Shown here: piece by piece, positions 1 through 5,660 of the stretch
Position numbering within the stretch: position 1 is the stretch's first letter
Layout: each line of letters begins with the position of its first letter
Assembly (NCBI GenBank): GCA_017473795.1
Contig: JAFUJE010000051.1
Coordinates: 1-5,733, forward strand
Source of the DNA: Clostridia bacterium
GTDB taxonomy: Bacteria; Bacillota; Clostridia; Christensenellales; UBA1242
Direction of reading: 5' to 3'
DNA: 5,733 nucleotides
Program-made: the position numbers and the translations under genes
The notes under the pieces: model-generated
Database searches by the model: none
Seen by the model: the letters and a program-made list of their open reading frames with translations, nothing else
Told to the model about the DNA's origin: nothing

Positions 1-228
1 AATCCCGACCGCTGACCTTGCATCTCATGGGGTTTACATTGCCACTCCGGTCACCCGTAGTGCGGTGGGCTCTTACTCCGCCGTTTCATCCTTACCCGAT
101 TGCTCGGGCGGTTTGCTTTCTGTTGCACTGTCCTTCACGTCGCCGTGACAAGCCGTTAACTTGCATGATGCCATTTGATGCCCAGACTTTCCTCTGCCCG
201 TCGAGCGGACAGCAAGCGCCTGATTAAC
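1..228 (-). ncRNA. rnpB: RNase P RNA (5' part, A-type core features)
   Basis: Catalytic RNA of RNase P, which removes 5' leaders from tRNA precursors. On the minus strand the conserved blocks appear in the right order. They are the P4/CR-I strand GAGGAAAGTC (185-194), the block CAACAGAAAGCAAACCGCC (107-125), GGTAAGGATGAAACGG just after it, and GTAAGAGC (69-76). The first half otherwise follows the E. coli-like A type rather than the Bacillus B type. Small hairpins fit P8 (CAAG/CTTG) and P9 (CACG-GCGA-CGTG). P12 is reduced to a 5-bp stem with a GCAA loop (95-108). The 3' part, including the second P4 strand, lies beyond the left edge. The 5' end near 228 is inferred from the promoter and from the P1-like start GTTAATCAGGC. 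The plus-strand 69-codon ORF here is a shadow. Confidence 0.95.
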
Positions 229-233
229 AAAGC

Positions 234-262
234 AGAGTAACACGCTTTGTCACAGTTTTCAA
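234..262 (-). promoter_or_regulatory. rnpB promoter
   Basis: On the minus strand, -35 TTGAAA (257-262) is followed by a 17-nt spacer and -10 TACTCT (234-239). An extended -10 element TGT sits directly upstream of the -10. Transcription would start near 228, exactly where the RNase P RNA appears to begin. It is divergent from the cmk promoter, with 14 bp between the two -35 boxes. A 7-bp inverted repeat ACAAAGC/GCTTTGT (228-251) spans the -10 region; whether it means anything is unclear. Confidence 0.7.
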
Positions 263-276
263 GTTGATAATTTACT

Positions 277-305
277 TTTACAAAAAAACAACTTCATGCT
301 ACAGT
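277..305 (+). promoter_or_regulatory. cmk promoter with near-leaderless start
   Basis: -35 TTTACA (277-282), a 17-nt spacer containing an A-tract, and -10 TACAGT (300-305) preceded by TGC (extended -10). Only 10 nt separate the -10 box from the cmk ATG, so the expected 5' leader is about 2-4 nt. There is no room for a Shine-Dalgarno site and none is seen. Confidence 0.65.
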
Positions 306-315
306 AAGACTCAAT

Positions 316-939
316 ATGATTATTGCAATTGACGGACCCGCCGCCAGCGGAAAAGGAACGATTGCCAAAAAATTGGCACAAAAGTTAAACATCTTATGTT
401 TGGATACCGGAGCAATTTATCGTGCGATTGCGGTGTGTGATTTACGGGGTAAAGATTATACCCAAAGCCAAATTGATATTCAATGCGGTGCCGATAAAAA
501 AACTTTAGTCTACTTAGACGGGGAAGACATTACTGGTCAAATTCGTACGGTTGAAGTTGGTGCTCGTGTGCCGGTTATTGCTTTAGACCCGGCAGTGCAA
601 GACCGAGTACACAAAATTCAACATGCGACCGCCAATCATCAAAGTCTTGTGGTTGAAGGGCGGGAAACTACTTCGGTGGCTTTTCCACACGCTGATTTCA
701 AATTTTTTATTACTGCCAGTTTGGAAGAACGGGCTCGACGTCGTTTGTCTGATTTTATCCAAAAAGGCGAAAACATTACTTACGAAGAAGTTTTACGTTT
801 GACTGCTGAAAGAGACCGTTTGGATATGGAACGTGAAGTTGCACCTTTAGTAAAAGTACCCGACGCTGTTGAAATTGATACCACCGGACGTCAAGCCGAC
901 GAAGTGGTGGACGAAATGTTAGCAATTATATTAAAATAA
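316..939 (+). CDS. cmk: Cytidylate kinase (CMP kinase family)
   Basis: Cytoplasmic nucleoside monophosphate kinase expected to transfer phosphate from ATP to CMP/dCMP, feeding CTP and phospholipid precursors. The protein has 207 residues, a little short for bacterial Cmk (about 220-230). Visible motifs are the P-loop GPAASGKGT (7-15), LDTGAIYR (29-36), GEDITGQIRT (69-78), and the distal RDRLDMEREVAPL (166-178), which holds the Arg/Asp/Arg set that binds CMP sugar and phosphate. The usual GRD is GRE (115-117), and the segment after IRT lacks the usual AAS. By my hand alignment, several base-contacting positions known from E. coli Cmk are therefore changed. The ATG choice is supported by the promoter spacing and by the P-loop close to the N-terminus. 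It is the first gene of a two-gene unit with the PlsC-Nudix gene 4 nt downstream, an order (cmk-plsC) common in Bacillota. The family is certain; strict CMP specificity is less so. Confidence 0.93.
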   Translation: MIIAIDGPAASGKGTIAKKLAQKLNILCLDTGAIYRAIAVCDLRGKDYTQSQIDIQCGADKKTLVYLDGEDITGQIRTVEVGARVPVIALDPAVQDRVHKIQHATANHQSLVVEGRETTSVAFPHADFKFFITASLEERARRRLSDFIQKGENITYEEVLRLTAERDRLDMEREVAPLVKVPDAVEIDTTGRQADEVVDEMLAIILK

Positions 940-943
940 AATT

Positions 944-2044
944 ATGTTAAGATTTATCCTTAAATTAATTTGTTACATACCTTATAAGTTGTTGTTCTGG
1001 ACGAAATGGATTAACAAAAAAGAATTACGCAAATACCGTGGTAAGCCAGTCATCTTGGCAATGAATCACCGCAATGGTTTTGATGGTCCAACTTTGGTTG
1101 TTGATATTTTTCGCAAAAGTCATTTCTGGATTAAAGGCGAACTTTTCAAAAAAGGTTTTACTCGTTGGTTCTTTAAAGGCATGGGCGGAATTCCGGTAAA
1201 AGCCGACGCTGAATTGGCTTTAATGCGTGACAGTCTCAAAGTTTTACAAAAAAATCATGCTTTAATGGTGATGCCAGAGGGACATCGTTCTTTTAATGCC
1301 GATGAAAAATTAAAAATTCAAAACGGCGTTGCGATGGTGGCTTTGCGTGCCGGTGTACCCATTATCCCAATTGTGACCGACCGACCCATTCGCATGTTTC
1401 GTTTAACTCGGATTAAAGTTGGTACTGCTCTTGATAGTACGGCATATTTAGAAGATGGTCGTATGACTAAAGATGGTATCAATCGTTTGGGTGACCGTGT
1501 GCAATATCAAATGCAACAATTATTGGTCGGTTTCAGTAAACCACCGAAAATAAAAACTTGGCAGAAAGAACCTAGCATCATTGGCCGTGGTATCGTTATC
1601 CACGAAAATAAATTGTTAGCAATTTGGCGTAAACGTGACAATCAAGAATATTATGTTTTCCCGGGGGGACATATTGACCAAGGCGAAACTTTGTCTGCTG
1701 CTTGTGCTCGTGAAGTGTTGGAAGAAACCGGAGTTGTGGCTCGTCCGTTCCGTGAGATTTACAAATTCTGGTACGAAGACCACAAACATCACCGTGGCGA
1801 CGGGTGGCAATCGTTTATGGTTTGTGAATACCAAAGTGGTGAACCACACATCACCGACGCTGAAGAATACACCGACCCGCAACGTAAAGGTGGTCATTAC
1901 AAACCAGTTTGGCTGGATATGGACGAAATTGAAAAACTTGATTTGCGTCCGGCTTTTGTCAAAAAGCAACTGCTGAAAGATTATCGCAAAAAAGGTGAAC
2001 GCTTGCCGTTTCCTTTGCGTAAGTTAGAATCTGTCAAATTATAA
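944..2044 (+). CDS. PlsC acyltransferase fused to Nudix hydrolase
   Basis: Two-domain protein of 366 residues. Residues 1-200 form a PlsC/LPLAT acyltransferase, expected to acylate 1-acylglycerol-3-phosphate at the membrane to make phosphatidic acid. It has the H(X4)D motif NHRNGFD (41-47), a GGIPV segment (81-85) and PEGHRS (111-116), the usual EGTRS with Thr replaced by His. The hydrophobic, basic N-terminus (1-20) suits membrane association. Residues 210-345 form a Nudix hydrolase with a perfect box, G242 to V264 (GX5EX7REUXEEXGU), including REVLEETGV. Its substrate cannot be predicted. The reading frame runs unbroken through a linker near 200-212 (KPPKIKTWQKEP), so this is a genuine fusion, not a frameshift artefact. 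The ATG lies 4 nt after the cmk stop with no Shine-Dalgarno site, which suggests coupled translation or reinitiation. The stop is followed by a terminator at 2056-2095. Both domain calls are firm; the fused role is unknown. Confidence 0.9.
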   Translation: MLRFILKLICYIPYKLLFWTKWINKKELRKYRGKPVILAMNHRNGFDGPTLVVDIFRKSHFWIKGELFKKGFTRWFFKGMGGIPVKADAELALMRDSLKVLQKNHALMVMPEGHRSFNADEKLKIQNGVAMVALRAGVPIIPIVTDRPIRMFRLTRIKVGTALDSTAYLEDGRMTKDGINRLGDRVQYQMQQLLVGFSKPPKIKTWQKEPSIIGRGIVIHENKLLAIWRKRDNQEYYVFPGGHIDQGETLSAACAREVLEETGVVARPFREIYKFWYEDHKHHRGDGWQSFMVCEYQSGEPHITDAEEYTDPQRKGGHYKPVWLDMDEIEKLDLRPAFVKKQLLKDYRKKGERLPFPLRKLESVKL

Positions 2045-2055
2045 TCGGGTAAAAA

Positions 2056-2095
2056 GGAAAGTGTTACTAGATAACTGTAACGCTTTTTCTTTTTA
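2056..2095. terminator. Bidirectional intrinsic terminator
   Basis: Stem of about 10 bp, AAAGTGTTAC (2058-2067) with GTAACGCTTT (2077-2086, one G-T wobble), around a 9-nt loop. It is followed on the plus strand by a T-rich run (2084-2094). On the minus strand it is followed by TTTCCTTTTT (2051-2060). It lies between the convergent PlsC-Nudix and tmcAL genes and can serve both. Confidence 0.8.
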
Positions 2096-3346
2096 ATTTT
2101 CGGTGTTGGTAAAGTCTTCGGCGGGTGTGTCGTTAATAATTGGTTCAATGTCGGCATTTTCGGGTAAGATAACATAGCGCGGACTTTGTGCGAATTTTTG
2201 TTTACAAGCAATTTCGTATAAACTATGTGCCCGTTGGTCAATTTGGCGCAGACGAATATAATATTTATTGATGATAGGGCGGTTACGGTTGCCGTGAACA
2301 ATTACTGGGGTTTGACGAATTGAAGTTAATTCGCTGAATAAATCATGGGCATCACTGCGGATTGCCAATAAATTGGTGTAAGGTAAGTGGTTGAACTGGT
2401 GGATAAAGTTAATGTCCTTTTCGGTGACACCTAAGGTAGCATGCAAAGCCACACGTTTAACTTGTTTCGTAGAGTAATGAGCATTGGGTGCTGTAGCCGT
2501 TAATTGTTGGTAGGTAATTGGGCGACGACTACGGAACATATTGGCAATGTCCGGTGTTACATTGTAAGTTTGCTTGACGTCTAATTCATTTAACGCATTA
2601 AAGAGAATGGTAGATTCAAACATATCTTTAATCGGGTGTTTTTCGATTGATTCCATAATAAAAGGTAAAACTTGGGACGGAATATGATCTTCAAAAGTCA
2701 TATTGTTAGCGTAGTAAGCGTCACGTATCGCCAAAGCACTGGTATTCGTTTGTTTTGCTTTGTCTTTAAAACGAGCCACAGAAATTGGCTGGATAGTACT
2801 GTGTAATCGGTAAAGTTCACGCAAGTATTCAATCGCCAAAATGTTATTTGGTCCATTTAAAATTCGGGTGATGATGGCCGGAGAAATTTTGGGCAATAAC
2901 TTTTTAATAACTTCGCATTGGGCAGCCGTATCAGATAATCCGGCTTTCAAATGGATTTTTAAATACTTATCGTATTCACGACTTTGTTTAATTTTAACGT
3001 AAGCAATTTGTTTCAAGATTGCCATGTTATTGTCTTCGACGCCAAAGACTAAGTAACTGGCGTGTGGAATTGTGTTTGCAATTTGGATTCCGGCTTTAGC
3101 ATAAACTTCGGCATTACTGGTTGCAAAAGCAGTCGGCATTTCCAAAACAGCGTCAACTCCGCACAGAACCGCACTTTCGGCTCTTAAATGTTTTTCAATA
3201 ATCGCCGGTTCGCCACGTTGCGTAAAGTTACCCGTTTGCACCACAACAATGTGTGTGCAATCCGTTAAAGCACGGGTTTGCTGGATTAAATATTCATGCC
3301 CTTTGTGTAGGGGATTAAATTCGGCAACAATTACAGCAATCTTCAT
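2093..3346 (-). CDS. tmcAL: tRNA(Met) cytidine acetate ligase TmcAL
   Basis: Cytoplasmic HxGH-superfamily nucleotidyltransferase (formerly YlbM). In Bacillus subtilis it uses acetate and ATP to make N4-acetylcytidine at the wobble base C34 of elongator tRNA-Met, through an acetyl-adenylate. The protein has 417 residues, near the family length. Visible motifs are the start MKIAVIVAEFNP leading into HKGH (14-17), GNFTQRGEPA (39-48), GPNNILAIEYL starting near 165, and TSALAIR near 202-208. All align by eye with the B. subtilis protein. An upstream in-frame ATG at 3364 would add six residues, but the start at 3346 is preferred. The family begins there, and a TATAAT box at 3353-3358 sits 6 nt upstream, implying a leaderless mRNA; the longer start would lie upstream of that -10. 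The gene converges on the PlsC-Nudix gene and shares its terminator. It is divergent from ackA, a neighbour relation also seen in Bacillota. Confidence 0.93.
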   Translation of the reverse strand: MKIAVIVAEFNPLHKGHEYLIQQTRALTDCTHIVVVQTGNFTQRGEPAIIEKHLRAESAVLCGVDAVLEMPTAFATSNAEVYAKAGIQIANTIPHASYLVFGVEDNNMAILKQIAYVKIKQSREYDKYLKIHLKAGLSDTAAQCEVIKKLLPKISPAIITRILNGPNNILAIEYLRELYRLHSTIQPISVARFKDKAKQTNTSALAIRDAYYANNMTFEDHIPSQVLPFIMESIEKHPIKDMFESTILFNALNELDVKQTYNVTPDIANMFRSRRPITYQQLTATAPNAHYSTKQVKRVALHATLGVTEKDINFIHQFNHLPYTNLLAIRSDAHDLFSELTSIRQTPVIVHGNRNRPIINKYYIRLRQIDQRAHSLYEIACKQKFAQSPRYVILPENADIEPIINDTPAEDFTNTEN

Positions 3347-3352
3347 TAAAGT

Positions 3353-3382
3353 ATTATACCACAAAAAAAAATTATGCTACAA
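3353..3382 (-). promoter_or_regulatory. tmcAL promoter, leaderless, overlapping ackA promoter
   Basis: Perfect -10 TATAAT (3353-3358) preceded by TGG (extended -10), with a candidate -35 TTGTAG (3377-3382) at 18-nt spacing. Six nt separate the -10 from the ATG at 3346, so transcription should start at or next to the start codon. The T-tract in the spacer is the ackA A-tract read on the other strand. The -10 call is strong and the -35 is weak. Confidence 0.7.
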
Positions 3383-3383
3383 T
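3354..3383 (+). promoter_or_regulatory. ackA promoter, leaderless
   Basis: Extended -10 TGC-TACAAT (3375-3383), 8 nt before the ackA ATG at 3392. The -35 region is poor (TTATAC at 3354-3359, 18-nt spacing), so the TGn element probably compensates. The -10 hexamer (3378-3383) overlaps the tmcAL -35 (3377-3382), and the ackA -35 region overlaps the tmcAL -10. No Shine-Dalgarno site is present. Confidence 0.65.
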
Positions 3384-3391
3384 CATAATAT

Positions 3392-4426
3392 ATGAAAATC
3401 TTAGTTTTAAATTGTGGTAGTAGTTCCGTCAAGTATCAGGTTGTCGAAACTACGACAAAAGAAAAAATTGTCGATGCTGATCTTCAAAGAGTGACTGACC
3501 ATGCGGCAGCTATTCAAGAAATTTTGGCGCAAATTGATTTAAGTGAAATTAAAGCTGTGGGGCATCGTGTAGTTCATGGTGGTGAAAAATTCCAACACAG
3601 TGTTATTGTTGATGATGCAGTTTTAGCCGAAATGGAACGTATCGAATTTTTGGCTCCTTTGCATAATCCGGCTGCTATGGCTGGCGTCCGTGCTTGTATG
3701 GCACAAATGCCCGACTTGCCAAACATTTTGGTTTTTGACACCGCTTTCCATAGTACGATGGAGCCTGGTGCTTACTTGTATGGCTTGCCTTATGAAGATT
3801 ACGAGAAATACGGAATTCGTAAATACGGTTTCCATGGTACCAGTCACCAATATGTCGCCATGCAAGCCGCTGAACAACTTGGTCGTCCGTTAGAAGAACT
3901 GAAATTAGTTACTTGCCATATCGGTAATGGTGCCAGTGTTTGTGCGGTGCAAAACGGGAAATGTATAGATACCAGTATGGGTATGACGCCTTTGGCTGGT
4001 TTAGTTATGGGGACCCGTGCCGGCGATATTGATGCGGCAGCATTGAGCATTTTGTGCAAGGAACACAATTTCACAATTGATGAAGCGATTACTTACTTGA
4101 ATAAATCTTGTGGTTTAAAAGGCTTGTCCGGAATTTCATCAGATATGCGTGATTTAGATCCAGTAATGCAAACTAATGAACGAGTTAAAATTGCCATTGA
4201 TGTTTTTATTCATCGCATAGTTCAATATGTCGGTGCGTATGTTGCCCAAATGAAAGGTTGTGATGCAATTGTTTGGACGGGCGGAATTGGTGTCTATCGT
4301 CAGTTTGTTTCTGAACGTGTCATGAGCCACTTTAGTTTCTTGCCAAACTGTCAAAAGTTAGTCATCAAAACAAATGAAGAATTAATGATTGCGTTAGAAT
4401 GTGAGAAATTATTGGCTGGGAATTAA
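3392..4426 (+). CDS. ackA: Acetate kinase (short form)
   Basis: ASKHA-fold enzyme interconverting acetyl phosphate + ADP with acetate + ATP; in fermenters it yields ATP. Its usual partner Pta is not in the window. Recognisable motifs are LNCGSSSVKY (6-15), GHRVVHGG (57-64), LAPLHNP (87-93), FDTAFH (115-120), GFHGTSH (146-152), GNGAS (178-182), MGTRAGD (206-212) and TNEELMIA (327-334). Residues N7, R59, H91, D116, H148, N179 and R209 match the catalytic set of Methanosarcina thermophila AckA; after N7 all are shifted by exactly 32. At 344 residues it is shorter than the usual 395-408. One block is missing between N7 and R59, and about 22 residues are missing between the adenosine motif and TNEE. 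The adenosine motif GIGEN reads GIGVY (298-302). The start is set by the leaderless promoter. The stop lies 3 bp from the stop of the convergent hydrolase gene, with no visible terminator between them. Confidence 0.93.
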   Translation: MKILVLNCGSSSVKYQVVETTTKEKIVDADLQRVTDHAAAIQEILAQIDLSEIKAVGHRVVHGGEKFQHSVIVDDAVLAEMERIEFLAPLHNPAAMAGVRACMAQMPDLPNILVFDTAFHSTMEPGAYLYGLPYEDYEKYGIRKYGFHGTSHQYVAMQAAEQLGRPLEELKLVTCHIGNGASVCAVQNGKCIDTSMGMTPLAGLVMGTRAGDIDAAALSILCKEHNFTIDEAITYLNKSCGLKGLSGISSDMRDLDPVMQTNERVKIAIDVFIHRIVQYVGAYVAQMKGCDAIVWTGGIGVYRQFVSERVMSHFSFLPNCQKLVIKTNEELMIALECEKLLAGN

Positions 4427-4429
4427 GTT

Positions 4430-5368
4430 TTATTTATTTTGACAATCACGTTCCGCATAGTATTGCTCGGACTGTTTGATTGATGTAGAGCAGTATGATT
4501 CAGAGTAATTATTTATATTAAATGGAACCCATTTTGCTCCAGACATATAGATGTTGCGGTTGTATTTTAGACCTTGACCTTTTTTTGGGTGAGTATAGAA
4601 ATAGTAGTAGTTGCAAAACTTTTTACATCCGTTGGCTTCGTATTCTGCAATTAATTGATTGGCTATGGCGAGACAATCTTTATCAATAGGATTTTTCTCG
4701 TTATAGCCGTCGAACTGTCCTTTTGCAGTTATGACCTCGGTTAGGGTTTTACCAAATTGGGCAGATAGGCGATTTAATGCGACATGACCAACTTCAAATG
4801 GGTCAGCACCACAACCGGCTTCGCCGTAAATCATTTTCGCAAAAACTTCACGGTCTTGTTGGGTAAATTTTGATTGTAGACCTTGGGTAAACTTTTGAAC
4901 GGCTTGGTCAACACTATGAGTGTTTGTCATGGTAGGTTGTTCTGGTTGTCTTTCTTTTAGTGCAACTTCTTGTTTAAGAATTGCTTCTTTGACTTTAGCA
5001 TGAGCATATCTTTGTTCTTCAGCGCGTTGTATTGTCTGTACCATAGCTTTATTGCTTAAATGTGTCTCTAATGTACTAAGACCGACGTGAGTGGTGATAC
5101 ACAATGCCGAAGCGGTCAACACACAACCAGTGAGTTCCGCTAAGAATTTTAAACGTCTTTTTGCAATTAATTTTTTTCGCTTAGCTGCTTTAATTACTTT
5201 GTCGCTAATTGATATGGTTGGTGTCTTTATTCTCGGTGTAACAGTAGTCAACTTTTTAACTGGTTGGCTAGGCATTGTTTGCGCAGCCTTAATTTTTGCT
5301 GCAGTGATTTCCTCGGCGTGCTTTCTTTCATTTTCTAAATAAGTATTTGCCATAGCTAATAAGCCCAT
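4430..5368 (-). CDS. Membrane-anchored SleB-family cell wall hydrolase
   Basis: The 312-residue protein has a C-terminal Hydrolase_2/SleB-like domain (about 170-285) that cleaves peptidoglycan in known relatives. It starts near DREVFAKMIYGEAG, with the family Glu in YGEA at 183, followed by GHVALNRL (194-201), TLTEVITAKGQFDGY and a YYYFYTHP strand. A basic N-terminal region (about 1-72) precedes one membrane segment (about 75-98). A charged helical, possibly coiled-coil stretch (about 109-141) leads to the enzyme domain, giving a type II membrane protein with the enzyme outside. Six cysteines fall in the outer part, an even number that would permit disulfides. The frame could open at 5524, but that overlaps rpmF. 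The start at 5368 is chosen because TATATT (5376-5381) and TTGAAA (5399-5404) place transcription start next to it. A later ATG at 5353 is less well spaced. Bacillota often carry yceD (DUF177) before rpmF; here this antisense gene sits between ackA and rpmF instead. The biological role is unknown. Confidence 0.8.
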   Translation of the reverse strand: MGLLAMANTYLENERKHAEEITAAKIKAAQTMPSQPVKKLTTVTPRIKTPTISISDKVIKAAKRKKLIAKRRLKFLAELTGCVLTASALCITTHVGLSTLETHLSNKAMVQTIQRAEEQRYAHAKVKEAILKQEVALKERQPEQPTMTNTHSVDQAVQKFTQGLQSKFTQQDREVFAKMIYGEAGCGADPFEVGHVALNRLSAQFGKTLTEVITAKGQFDGYNEKNPIDKDCLAIANQLIAEYEANGCKKFCNYYYFYTHPKKGQGLKYNRNIYMSGAKWVPFNINNYSESYCSTSIKQSEQYYAERDCQNK

Positions 5369-5375
5369 TTTGTAT

Positions 5376-5404
5376 AATATATACGAAAGTCCTTTACATT
5401 TCAA
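5376..5404 (-). promoter_or_regulatory. Cell wall hydrolase promoter, leaderless
   Basis: -35 TTGAAA (5399-5404), exactly 17-nt spacer, -10 TATATT (5376-5381), then 7 nt to the ATG at 5368. There is no TGn element. It is interlocked with the rpmF promoter: the rpmF -35 lies inside this spacer, and this -35 lies inside the rpmF spacer. Confidence 0.7.
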
Positions 5405-5421
5405 GAGGTATTTGCTATAAT
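5393..5421 (+). promoter_or_regulatory. rpmF promoter, leaderless
   Basis: -35 TTTACA (5393-5398), 17-nt spacer, consensus -10 TATAAT (5416-5421) preceded by TGC. Eight nt separate it from the ATG at 5430. This is the strongest promoter match in the window, as expected for a ribosomal protein gene. It has no leader and no Shine-Dalgarno site. Confidence 0.8.
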
Positions 5422-5429
5422 CTGACATT

Positions 5430-5660
5430 ATGGCAGTACCAAAACACAAAGTATCAAAAGCACGTCGTAATACACGTAATGCTAACAACAGTAAATTAAC
5501 CGCTCCGACTTTAACGGAATGCAAACAATGTAAGGCGGTAATTCGTCCTCACGTAGTTTGTCCTGAATGCGGTTACTACGACGGTGTAAAACGCATCGAA
5601 ACAAAAAACGATGTTAAGGCAAGAAAAGCCAAAGCGGCGGCTGAACGCAATGCACAATAA
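5430..5660 (+). CDS. rpmF: 50S ribosomal protein L32
   Basis: Small zinc-binding protein of the large ribosomal subunit, 76 residues. It starts with the diagnostic MAVPKHKVSKARR and carries a four-cysteine zinc site, CKQC (31-34) and CPECG (44-48). This is the C+ form of L32. The family usually ends soon after CPECGYYDG plus a few residues. Here a Lys/Ala/Arg-rich tail of about 20 residues follows (about 57-76). The start is fixed by homology and by the promoter 8 nt upstream. It is divergent from the cell wall hydrolase gene. A further ORF begins inside its last codons, and a 7-bp hairpin covers its stop codon. Confidence 0.97.
   Translation: MAVPKHKVSKARRNTRNANNSKLTAPTLTECKQCKAVIRPHVVCPECGYYDGVKRIETKNDVKARKAKAAAERNAQ

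Noticed and set aside
18..227. Plus-strand 69-codon ORF
   Set aside because: It lies entirely antisense to the conserved RNase P RNA and resembles no protein family; it is a chance frame in a structured RNA gene.
1616..2301. Other ORFs of about 106-117 codons on both strands around the Nudix domain and tmcAL end
   Set aside because: They are shadows of the PlsC-Nudix and tmcAL genes, with no recognisable domain and no promoter of their own.
3347..3364. Longer tmcAL start at 3364 (MWYNTL extension)
   Set aside because: The six extra residues lie over the tmcAL -10 box, and the family N-terminus begins at MKIAV (3346).
3623..4354. Several 66-84 codon ORFs within ackA
   Set aside because: They are alternative frames of the acetate kinase gene, whose motifs run without a break.
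5091..5342. Plus-strand 83-codon ORF with hydrophobic segments
   Set aside because: It is antisense to the hydrolase gene, its hydrophobicity reflects complementary codons, and no -10 box or homology supports it.
5369..5524. N-terminal extension of the hydrolase to 5524
   Set aside because: It overlaps rpmF and its promoter on the other strand, while a well-spaced promoter points to the ATG at 5368.
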